Source: an uncultured Muribaculaceae bacterium
GTDB lineage: Bacteria > Bacteroidota > Bacteroidia > Bacteroidales > Muribaculaceae
Assembly (NCBI GenBank): GCA_934590135.1
Contig: CAKTOT010000055.1
Location: forward strand, 1 to 14,803
Length of the DNA: 14,803 nucleotides
Direction of reading: 5' to 3'
The notes beneath the pieces are model-generated. The model was not told the DNA's origin, searched no databases, and saw only the letters and a list, made by a program, of their open reading frames with translations. How positions within the stretch are numbered: the stretch's first letter is position 1; each line of letters opens with the position of its first letter. The translations under genes and the position numbers were made by a program. This document shows positions 1-6,928 of this stretch, piece by piece.

Positions 1-40
1 CGGCCCCCTCGGCGCGCGGCCTTCCCCCGAGGAGGAGTGA
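1..40 (+). other. GC-rich window edge, possible C-terminal tail of an upstream gene
   Basis: The first 40 bases are far richer in G and C than anything that follows. In frame 2 they read as a short open stretch ending GPLGARPSPEEE and a TGA stop at 38-40, which could be the end of a gene entering from the left. The stretch also contains CCTCGG (7-12) and its complement CCGAGG (27-32), so a structured RNA or terminator stem is equally possible. Too little is present to choose. Confidence 0.2.
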
Positions 41-109
41 GGCTTTTTGCCGTTGCACTTCTTATCTGAATCAATAGACGAATTTTTTCAGAAAAATAGT
101 GGAAAAAGA

Positions 110-140
110 TTTGTCGGTTCGGAAAAAGTGCGTACCTTTG
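110..140 (+). promoter_or_regulatory. Bacteroidota-type promoter of the tRNA-Gln gene
   Basis: TTTG at 110-113 and TACCTTTG at 133-140 are separated by 19 bases. This fits the Bacteroidota vegetative sigma consensus (TTTG, 19-21 bases, TAnnTTTG). Transcription would start near 146-148, about 18 bases before the mature tRNA. The sequence match and spacing are seen directly; use as a promoter is inferred. Confidence 0.8.
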
Positions 141-164
141 CATCGTCAAAACGACATGACACCT

Positions 165-235
165 TGCCTTGTGGTGTAATGGTAGCACGTCGGATTCTGG
201 TTCCGCCTGTGAGGGTTCGAATCCTTCCAAGGCAA
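165..235 (+). tRNA. tRNA-Gln (anticodon CTG)
   Basis: A full cloverleaf can be folded by eye. The acceptor stem TGCCTTG (165-171) pairs with CAAGGCA (228-234) and the discriminator base is A235. The D stem is GTG/CAC (174-176 with 186-188) around a loop containing GG. The anticodon stem is 190-194 with 202-206, and the anticodon CTG lies at 197-199. The T stem GAGGG/CCTTC (211-215 with 223-227) encloses TTCGAAT. Anticodon CUG reads the glutamine codon CAG. The top pair of the anticodon stem (T190 with C206) is mismatched. CCA is not encoded, so it must be added after transcription. Confidence 0.95.
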
Positions 236-236
236 C

Positions 237-275
237 AAAGACGCTTGCGAGTTGTTCGCGAGCGTCTTTTCTTTT
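237..275 (+). terminator. Rho-independent terminator of tRNA-Gln
   Basis: Bases 237-250 pair with 256-269 in a 14-bp stem with a single G-T wobble (T246 with G260) and a five-base loop GTTGT. The 3' side runs into TTTTCTTTT. It starts one base after the tRNA, so the tRNA appears to be a single-gene transcript. Confidence 0.9.
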
Positions 276-285
276 GAATACTCTT

Positions 286-295
286 CCCCCCCCCC
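286..295. repeat. C10 homopolymer in the spacer between tRNA-Gln and the amylase gene
   Basis: Ten consecutive C residues sit in an otherwise mixed, gene-free spacer (276-358). Nothing else was recognised in that spacer. A mononucleotide tract of this length can vary by slippage and is also prone to sequencing error. Confidence 0.7.
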
Positions 296-358
296 TCTCC
301 TAATCAGCTGCTGAATATACCCTTTGGCATATACTTGTCGTCTGTTGTGTTTATAATC

Positions 359-389
359 AAAAACGGGTGCCAATTTCGGCACCCGTTTT
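359..389 (-). terminator. Terminator downstream of the GH13 alpha-amylase gene
   Basis: AAAACGGGTGCC (360-371) pairs perfectly with GGCACCCGTTTT (378-389) around a six-base loop. Read on the minus strand, the stem is followed by five T residues (complement of 359-363) and an AT-rich stretch, about 22 bases after the amylase stop codon. On the plus strand the hairpin also ends in TTTT, so it may work in both directions and insulate the amylase operon from the tRNA unit. Confidence 0.9.
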
Positions 390-411
390 GATATATACGT
401 CTTGATCTACG

Positions 412-1854
412 TTATTTGGATGTGAGCAGGTATGATGTGAGTGTATCTGTTTTTCCGGAGAGGATGCCTTTGGCGACTTTGAATGTATTGCCGTGTACCG
501 CATCGGTGTATGTCCCGTCCGGGAGTGTGGTCGGCATCTTTATTTTTTGTTTTTTGTCGGAAATATTTACCAAAGCTATGCCACGGTTACCGCGAGACAC
601 TTGGACTACTGAGCCATTTTCGGTTGTAGTGATTGTTTCGGGTTGACCGGCCATTGCTTTGCGAAATTTGTTGACTGCTACGACTTCCGGATGACGGAAT
701 TGGTCGTTGCCGCGTGCACCGATGCGGTTTATACCCCAGACGTTGGTCGCGGAGGAACCTTCGGGACGGCTATAGAAAAGCGGACGTCCGGCAGCACGGG
801 CGGTGAGTATTACCCAGCCCATACGTATTTGGTCATTGGTAAGCCCGGCTGAGATGTGTTCGTTGCAATATGTGTCGTGGCTTTCCACCCAAGTGACGAG
901 ATGTTGTGCATTTACGGGGTGGCTCCATTGTGAGAGGTCAATGTCTTTGGCGCTACCATTGGCAAGCGCTTGACGTAGTATATGTCCGTATGAGCTGGCG
1001 GTCTGGTCTATATATTCGGCATACTCAGTTTCTTTGGTGTTGCGGTCTTGGAGTACTTCCCCATAGATATATAGGCTGTCCGGCATTAGTAGCGAAAGAC
1101 CTTTGACGGCTTTGCGCCCTGTGGCTATATCCCAAAAATCGTTGCACGAACTTTTGGCATCCAGAGGGTCGCTGGGCAAGCCTATGTGCTTTGCCGTATC
1201 ATAGCGAAAACCGCGTGCGCCGAGATTTATCAGGTCGTTGACATATTGTAAGTAATAGTACTGAAAGTCATGGTTTTCGGTGTTGACATCAGGCAGCCCA
1301 CCCATTTGTCCGGTTGTACATTGGAATCGGTCATTGTAGTCTTTGATTTCGTTGAACCCATTTGCATGATAGAGGTTTTCGTGTCCGCCGACGGCAGCAT
1401 CGAGTGTGGGCAGTACGGCATGGTGGTCAATAGCCGTATGATTGGGCAGGACATCGACCAAAACGCGGACGCCGTATTTGTATGCGCTGTCGCACATTGC
1501 TTTGAACGAATTGCGATTGCCGAGCATATAATTACCTATGGTCCAGTCGGTGGGTTGGTAATAATAGTACCATTTGCCCTTGACCGAGTCTTCGGGTGTA
1601 CTGTATAGTGCCATTCCGCCGTCATCGCCGATGTAGCATGCTTGTGCCGGCGAGGTCTGTACGTATGTATATCCGGCCGCTGAAATATCGTGCATATTTG
1701 CCGCAATGGTATCGAAGGACCATGTCCATGCGTGCAGTATTGTCTCGCTTCCGGAAGTATTTGCGTGCCGAGTGTCGTGTATGCCGGACGCCGAGACTGA
1801 GGTGCAGCACAAAGTCATTATGCCGAGCAGGATTTGTTTCTGTAGGTTGTACAT
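412..1854 (-). CDS. Secreted alpha-amylase, glycoside hydrolase family 13 (AmyE/GH13_28-like)
   Basis: This 480-residue enzyme should hydrolyse internal alpha-1,4-glucosidic bonds of starch or glycogen-type glucans. The N-terminus is a signal peptide (hydrophobic core about residues 8-18, probable cleavage after SVSA near 23). The cysteines in TLCC could instead be a poor lipobox. All GH13 signature regions are present. Region I is DVLPNH (134-139) and region II is GFRYDTAKH with nucleophile D219. Region III is YGEVLQ with acid/base E266, and region IV is ESHD with D327. The stretch around residues 262-365 (YGEVLQD, TASSYGH, VTWVESHDTY, LFYSRPEG) closely resembles Bacillus subtilis AmyE as I remember it. 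A C-terminal beta domain follows, but there is no starch-binding module, so it is shorter than AmyE. The gene lies 97 bases past the trkH stop codon (113 bases gene to gene) with no consensus promoter visible, so it may be read through from the trk operon. Confidence in family and activity class is high; the exact substrate is unknown. Confidence 0.92.
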   Translation of the reverse strand: MYNLQKQILLGIMTLCCTSVSASGIHDTRHANTSGSETILHAWTWSFDTIAANMHDISAAGYTYVQTSPAQACYIGDDGGMALYSTPEDSVKGKWYYYYQPTDWTIGNYMLGNRNSFKAMCDSAYKYGVRVLVDVLPNHTAIDHHAVLPTLDAAVGGHENLYHANGFNEIKDYNDRFQCTTGQMGGLPDVNTENHDFQYYYLQYVNDLINLGARGFRYDTAKHIGLPSDPLDAKSSCNDFWDIATGRKAVKGLSLLMPDSLYIYGEVLQDRNTKETEYAEYIDQTASSYGHILRQALANGSAKDIDLSQWSHPVNAQHLVTWVESHDTYCNEHISAGLTNDQIRMGWVILTARAAGRPLFYSRPEGSSATNVWGINRIGARGNDQFRHPEVVAVNKFRKAMAGQPETITTTENGSVVQVSRGNRGIALVNISDKKQKIKMPTTLPDGTYTDAVHGNTFKVAKGILSGKTDTLTSYLLTSK

Positions 1855-1967
1855 AGTTTTTATTTTGCTTATGAAGTATGGTAAGTATGATATAGTGTCA
1901 GATGTCAGTCAACAGATTCGGAGTGTTTTTGCGTATTGGCGCTAAATACTGGGCGATAGTGGCCGTT

Positions 1968-3455
1968 TCACCTGCGCCAGAACGATGGCGTAAATATAAT
2001 GATGATAGTGAACACTTCGAGACGTCCGATGAGCATAGTCCACGCCAAGACCCATTTGCAGCCATCGGCAAGTACGCTATAGTCACCGCCGAAAGACGTT
2101 AGTCCGAAATCCGGCGCTGCATTCGAAATACACATAAGGCAGGACAATAGAGCATCCTTTATGTTTAGGCCGAATGCGGTCATAATTAGTCCGCCAATTA
2201 TTATGGTGAGCATATAGAGGCATACAAATACCACGATTTTGTTGACTAATTGAGGTGGCAATACTCGGCCGTTAAGCCTTACGGGCAATATGGCATTCGG
2301 GTGTATGCAGCGATATAATTCGTTGTGTATGTGTTTGAACAAAAATATGATACGGTCCAGTTTGGCGCCGCCGCTGGTGCTGCCGGCGCATCCGCCGATA
2401 AAGACCAATATTATAAGGAGGCCCATAACAAACGGTCCCCATTGAGAGATGGAATTGACCACGTATCCCGTAGATGTGATAGTCGAAACGGTCTGGAATA
2501 ACGGATCAATGATAGCTTCGCGCCATGTGTCCTCAACTCCGACGCTAAGCAGTGTAATAGAGCTGATTGCGGTGATTGCTAGGATTATGATAATGAACCA
2601 TCGGAATACGTCATCGTTCCATAGTCGCCGGGGATTTCGTATGGCGTTGCGTACCAGTAGTGCAAAATTGACGCCGCCGAGGAACATAAACACTGTAATG
2701 ACGATTTTTACGTAATCGGAGTTGAAGAAGTCGACGCCGGCACGCGTCGAGTATCCGCCCGTGCTCAGCGTACCGAAAGCGTAGCAAATGCTGTCAAAGA
2801 CGTCCATAGGGCCGATCATAAGAAGAATAGCACAGCAAGCTGTGAGCACGAAGTATGTAATCCATAGTGCTTTGGCTGTCTGTGATATGCGTGGGCGTAC
2901 TTTGTCATGCGTGATTCCGGTCACTTCGGCGTTGAACATTTGCATACCTCCGGATGAGTTCAACATCGGTATAACTGCCAAGGTGAAAAGAATGATGCCC
3001 ATACCGCCGGTCCATTGCATAATTGCGCGCCAAATATGGATGCCGTGGCTGAGGCTGTCTGTATCAATATAGACACTGGCGCCGGTGGTCGTAAAGCATG
3101 AAATGCTTTCAAAAAACGCATCGGTGAACGACAGCTGACTGCTTGGAGCGAATATCAGTGGCAGCATTCCGAATAGCGAAAAAATCACCCAGGTACAGCC
3201 GGTGAGTAGGAAGCCTTCGCGACGAGCCATACGCGAATATGCTGCGTGCACGCAGTTGTTCAGTATAAAACCGATGGAAAATGTTATTGCTACAGTAATG
3301 GCAAATATGCTCCAATCGTCCTCGCCATAGCATAGGCTTACTATGGTAGGGATGCAAATAAATACCGACTCGATCATTAACAGCCATCCCACGATTTTTA
3401 GGAGCATGGGAAAGTTGATAAATCGTCGTTCGCGTGTGTTTTGCAATACTTGCAT
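1968..3455 (-). CDS. trkH: Trk/Ktr potassium uptake system, membrane subunit TrkH
   Basis: TrkH forms the ion-conducting pore for potassium uptake in the inner membrane and is gated by the cytosolic TrkA ring. The 495-residue protein has the usual series of membrane segments with four pore-loop repeats. Their filter stretches are TTTG (122-125), STGG (231-234), TSTG (327-330) and SNAAPDFG (444-451). The conserved intramembrane loop GCAGSTSGGAK is at 355-365, and the C-terminus ends in the family-typical FWRR. In the fourth loop the residue expected to be the filter glycine is Ala447, and a second usual glycine is Asp449. This could alter selectivity or may be a lineage feature. The gene follows trkA after 62 bases on the same strand, with no strong promoter between them, so co-transcription with its regulator is likely. 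Confidence 0.95.
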   Translation of the reverse strand: MQVLQNTRERRFINFPMLLKIVGWLLMIESVFICIPTIVSLCYGEDDWSIFAITVAITFSIGFILNNCVHAAYSRMARREGFLLTGCTWVIFSLFGMLPLIFAPSSQLSFTDAFFESISCFTTTGASVYIDTDSLSHGIHIWRAIMQWTGGMGIILFTLAVIPMLNSSGGMQMFNAEVTGITHDKVRPRISQTAKALWITYFVLTACCAILLMIGPMDVFDSICYAFGTLSTGGYSTRAGVDFFNSDYVKIVITVFMFLGGVNFALLVRNAIRNPRRLWNDDVFRWFIIIILAITAISSITLLSVGVEDTWREAIIDPLFQTVSTITSTGYVVNSISQWGPFVMGLLIILVFIGGCAGSTSGGAKLDRIIFLFKHIHNELYRCIHPNAILPVRLNGRVLPPQLVNKIVVFVCLYMLTIIIGGLIMTAFGLNIKDALLSCLMCISNAAPDFGLTSFGGDYSVLADGCKWVLAWTMLIGRLEVFTIIIIFTPSFWRR

Positions 3456-3517
3456 TTGGATATGGCTGTTTGCTTGAATGTTTCGCTGTTCAGATATCGT
3501 ATATCCGTTTGAAAAAG

Positions 3518-4852
3518 TTAGTTGAACAACTTTTCGACTTTGTGTAATGCTCCGCTCAGGCAGAAGACTACAACGTGATCGCCCGGCAGTATGATGGTAT
3601 CGCCGCCGACAAGCATGCCTTTGCCGTTGCGTATAAGTCCGGCCAAGGTCATTTCGTGCGACAACTTAAGGTCTTTTACCGGTTTGCCGGAGATTTTAGC
3701 GCCGGGGTGTACTTCCAATTCAGCTACTTCGGCATCACTTAGGGCCAAGCACTTGGATGTTGACGAGTCTGCATCGAGTAACAGCTGGAATATTGAGCTG
3801 GATGCCAGAAGTTTTTTGTTGATTATCGTTCCGATGTTAAGCCCTTCGGCTTGTGATATATACTGGATGTTCTCGACTTCGGCTATGGTCTTCTTGATGC
3901 CAAGTTCTTTTGCAGTGAGACATGTCAATATATTGGCTTCGCTGCTTCCTGTCAGTGCGATAAAGGCATCATATTGGTCGATACCTTCGTCTATAAGTAA
4001 GTCTATATCGCGTGCATCGCCTTGTATTATATCGCAGTCGGGACATTTTTCCGGAAGGTGTCGGCAGACTTCCGGGTTGTTGTCAATAATTTTGAAGTCG
4101 AATTCGTCTCCGGCGAGAGATGCGAGACGTATGGCGATTTTGCCACCGCCCATAATCATTGCGCGGCGTATTTTGTGCTCAATTTTGCCTGTAAGGCCAA
4201 GCAGTTCGTCCACGTGTTCGTGGGTGGAGGTGATATATGCTATGTCTCCGGCCTCGAGAGTGTCGTTGCCGCGCGGAATGATAATTTCGTGGGCTCGTTT
4301 GATGGCTGATACATGGAAGTTGCGGTTGGCAAAGGCAAAGTCGCGGATTTTTTGTCCCGCTATGGGTGAGCGAGATGTGAGTTTGACGCCTACGACAATT
4401 ATCTCGCCGTTATGCAATTCGAACCACTGGCGCACCCATGAGCGGCGCATTGCCGTGATAATTTCCTGCGCAGCAAGATATTCGGGATATATCAATTTGT
4501 CCACGCCCATACGGGTTACTAATTCGTGGTTGCGCTCCTCCATAAAATCGTAGCTGTTGATACGTGCTACAGTAATATCGGCTCCAAGATTTTTGGCTAT
4601 GGAGCATGCAACGATATCATCCGTTTCGGAAGGAGTAAGTGCTATAAACAAGTCGCATGACCCGACACGAGCTTCACGCAGTGTGCGAAATGAGGTTGGA
4701 CTGCCAGTCAAGGTCATCAGATTGTAATTGGAGTCCAAAGTTGCCAATCGTTCGGCATTTTCGTCTATTACGAGAATATCTTGTTCCTCGTGTGTGAGGA
4801 GTTTGGCCAAGTGAGAGCCAACATCCCCGGCTCCGGCAATTACTATTTTCAT
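3518..4852 (-). CDS. trkA: Trk potassium transporter regulatory subunit TrkA
   Basis: TrkA is the peripheral, NAD(H)-binding gating subunit of the Trk potassium channel. At 444 residues it has the classical tandem architecture, TrkA-N, TrkA-C, TrkA-N, TrkA-C. The first Rossmann fold begins at once with GAGDVG (7-12) and an acidic ribose-binding residue D30. The second begins near 233 with GGGKIA (235-240) and D257. The TrkA-C domains lie at about 143-222 and 365-444. The start codon overlaps the dxs stop as ATGA (4849-4852), indicating translational coupling to dxs. The gene is followed by trkH, giving the complete two-component potassium uptake pair. Confidence 0.96.
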   Translation of the reverse strand: MKIVIAGAGDVGSHLAKLLTHEEQDILVIDENAERLATLDSNYNLMTLTGSPTSFRTLREARVGSCDLFIALTPSETDDIVACSIAKNLGADITVARINSYDFMEERNHELVTRMGVDKLIYPEYLAAQEIITAMRRSWVRQWFELHNGEIIVVGVKLTSRSPIAGQKIRDFAFANRNFHVSAIKRAHEIIIPRGNDTLEAGDIAYITSTHEHVDELLGLTGKIEHKIRRAMIMGGGKIAIRLASLAGDEFDFKIIDNNPEVCRHLPEKCPDCDIIQGDARDIDLLIDEGIDQYDAFIALTGSSEANILTCLTAKELGIKKTIAEVENIQYISQAEGLNIGTIINKKLLASSSIFQLLLDADSSTSKCLALSDAEVAELEVHPGAKISGKPVKDLKLSHEMTLAGLIRNGKGMLVGGDTIILPGDHVVVFCLSGALHKVEKLFN

Positions 4853-6765
4853 TTTTCGAGGATTTGTTTTGTAGTGTTGACAATACCTTCAGCGTCTATG
4901 GTGCATAGCGCTTTCAGCTGAGCAACTGTGCCGTGCGGGACAAAAGTGTCTCCGACTCCTATGGGATGTACTCTTACGCCCGGATGCTTATCCGCCATAT
5001 AAGATGTCACTACGGAGCCCAGACCGCCGTAAACGGCAGCACCATCTTCGACAGTGATTACCGGGATGCCTTGAGCTGCTATTTTGTCAAGGATGTCTGT
5101 GTCTATAGGCTTTAGGAACATCATATCGTATACTGATGCTCGAATGCCTTGGGCTGTCAGCATCTCTGCCGCATGCATCGCATCGTGCAGTATTGTGCCG
5201 ATGGATATGATTGCCACATGTGCATCGGTGCATTCGCGAACGAGACGTCCGTGCCCGATTTCAAGTAGTTGCGGGGGGGTAGAGTCAAGTACATCGGCAT
5301 TATGTGCCTTTCCGCGCGGATATCGTATGGCAGTGGGGCCCTCGGTGCGATGCAATGCGGTGTGTAGCATATCTCGCATCATGACTGCATCGGAAGGTGC
5401 GCATACGACCATACCCGGAATTGTACTCATATATGCCATATCGTACATTCCGTGGTGCGTTGCTCCGTCCTCGCCGACTATGCCGGCACGGTCTATAGCA
5501 AAGATCACGGGAAGTCGCATCAAAGCTACATCGTGTATCATTTGGTCGTAGGCGCGTTGCAGGAAGCTTGAATATATGGCGACAACCGGTCGTAGACCTT
5601 CTTTGGCCAGACCTCCGGCAAATGTTACGGCATGTTCTTCGCTGATTCCGACGTCAAATACCCTTTCGGGCATTTCGCGTTGTAGCATTGATATGGAGGT
5701 GCCCGAAGGCATTGCCGCCGTGATTGCAACCACGCGTTTATCGTCCTTGCATACGTCTATTAGCCAACGGCCTAATATATCTTGATATTTTGTAGCGCTC
5801 GAACTGTTACGTGCTCCTGTATCGGGGTCAAAGAGTCCCGGAGCATGCCATATTGCCGGGTCGGCTTCGGCCGGTGCATAACCATGCCCCTTTATAGTAC
5901 GAAGGTGTAGTATTCGGGGACCTTCCATATCTTTTATGTCGCGGAAAATACGTACAAGCTTCACCGCATCGTGCCCGTCATAGGGCCCGAAATAGCGTAT
6001 GTTGAGTCCTTCGAATATGTTTTGTTCGGAAGACAGCATAGCTTTCAGCGAATTGTTGAAACGTAGAATCTTGCCGCGTCTGCGTTCGCTGATGAGTCCC
6101 ATTTTGACGGCTCCACGGTACAACTTATATCGTATAGCATTGTATCCCGGCGAAGTGGTCAAATGCGTAAGGTAACGACTAAGAGCTCCGACGTTGCGGT
6201 CGATAGACATATCATTGTCGTTAAGGACAATAAGCAAGTTGTTGGGTGTATTGGCTGCGTTGTTGAGACCCTCGAAAGCCAGCCCACCCGAAATGGATGC
6301 ATCGCCGATGACGGCTACAACGTTTCGCCGTGGGGTGTCGTTGTTGATGCGTGCCGCTATTGCCATTCCCAGGGCTGCTGATATAGAATTTGACGCGTGT
6401 CCGGCACTGAAGGTGTCATATTGGCTTTCGTCCGGATTGGGAAATCCGGATATTCCGCCTAAGGTGCGCAGTGTGTCAAATGTATCGCGTCGCCCGGTGA
6501 GGATTTTGTGTCCGTAAGCTTGATGTCCTACGTCCCATATAATGCGGTCGTAGGGGGTGTCAAAGACGTAATGTAGGGCAACGGTGATTTCCACAGCACC
6601 CATAGACGATGCAAAATGGCCCGGATTGTGACTCAGGGTCTCTATGAGCATAGTCCGTATTTCGGCGCAGACTTGCGGTAGCTGATTTATGTCTAACTTA
6701 CGCAGGTCTGCCGGAGAGTTGATTGTGGACAGCAGTGGGTATTTAGAGCTTTGGACCTTGGTCAT
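4849..6765 (-). CDS. dxs: 1-deoxy-D-xylulose-5-phosphate synthase (DXS)
   Basis: DXS condenses pyruvate with glyceraldehyde 3-phosphate, using thiamine diphosphate, in the first step of the MEP pathway to isoprenoids; it is also the branch to thiamine and pyridoxal in some bacteria. The 638-residue protein has the full transketolase-like order of domains. His50 lies in NPGH and DVGHQ is at 78-82. The thiamine diphosphate/Mg motif runs from GDAS (154-157) to the NDN at 182-184. The pyrimidine-binding domain carries SEEHA with the catalytic glutamate at about E376, then AIDRAGIVGEDG (423-434), followed by the C-terminal transketolase domain. The motif reads GDAS rather than the GDG common in Proteobacteria. 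The start at 6765 lies 23 bases inside the preceding small membrane-protein gene, and the stop overlaps trkA, so it is in the middle of an operon. Confidence 0.97.
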   Translation of the reverse strand: MTKVQSSKYPLLSTINSPADLRKLDINQLPQVCAEIRTMLIETLSHNPGHFASSMGAVEITVALHYVFDTPYDRIIWDVGHQAYGHKILTGRRDTFDTLRTLGGISGFPNPDESQYDTFSAGHASNSISAALGMAIAARINNDTPRRNVVAVIGDASISGGLAFEGLNNAANTPNNLLIVLNDNDMSIDRNVGALSRYLTHLTTSPGYNAIRYKLYRGAVKMGLISERRRGKILRFNNSLKAMLSSEQNIFEGLNIRYFGPYDGHDAVKLVRIFRDIKDMEGPRILHLRTIKGHGYAPAEADPAIWHAPGLFDPDTGARNSSSATKYQDILGRWLIDVCKDDKRVVAITAAMPSGTSISMLQREMPERVFDVGISEEHAVTFAGGLAKEGLRPVVAIYSSFLQRAYDQMIHDVALMRLPVIFAIDRAGIVGEDGATHHGMYDMAYMSTIPGMVVCAPSDAVMMRDMLHTALHRTEGPTAIRYPRGKAHNADVLDSTPPQLLEIGHGRLVRECTDAHVAIISIGTILHDAMHAAEMLTAQGIRASVYDMMFLKPIDTDILDKIAAQGIPVITVEDGAAVYGGLGSVVTSYMADKHPGVRVHPIGVGDTFVPHGTVAQLKALCTIDAEGIVNTTKQILEK

Positions 6766-6928
6766 TTTTTACGTATTTCTTATACATCGGTACAAATATA
6801 ATAATGGCCGACGCGATAATAACGAAAATGATGTACAATGTCACTTTGGTGTGCAACACGATATAACCCACAAGCAATGCCCATAGGACAAAGAGTATGG
6901 CAAAACGTATGATGACGGAAAGCCGCAT
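6743..6928 (-). CDS. Small two-helix membrane protein of unknown function
   Basis: This 61-residue protein is unusually hydrophobic, with predicted membrane helices at about residues 6-26 and 29-48. The C-terminal tail is short, basic and polar (YKKYVKNDQGPKL). I do not recognise the family. Two things support it as a real gene. Its ATG shares one base with the valS stop in a TAATG arrangement (6930-6926), and its end overlaps the dxs start by 23 bases, which is typical of translationally coupled operon genes. The charge pattern (basic residues at the N-terminus and after the second helix) suggests a hairpin in the inner membrane. No function can be assigned. Confidence 0.75.
   Translation of the reverse strand: MRLSVIIRFAILFVLWALLVGYIVLHTKVTLYIIFVIIASAIIIFVPMYKKYVKNDQGPKL

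Noticed and set aside
146..382. A 78-codon minus-strand frame across the tRNA and both terminators
   Set aside because: It overlaps a tRNA gene and two hairpin terminators, so it cannot be a real gene.
1855..1967. A dedicated promoter for the amylase gene
   Set aside because: No TAnnTTTG box with a suitably spaced TTTG was found on the minus strand. The closest match, TACTTACC, lacks the key TTTG.
3591..4553. A long open frame of 320 codons on the plus strand opposite trkA
   Set aside because: It is antisense to a clearly conserved TrkA, has low-complexity Ser/Arg/Ile-rich composition without domains, and has no promoter. It is a codon-usage shadow.
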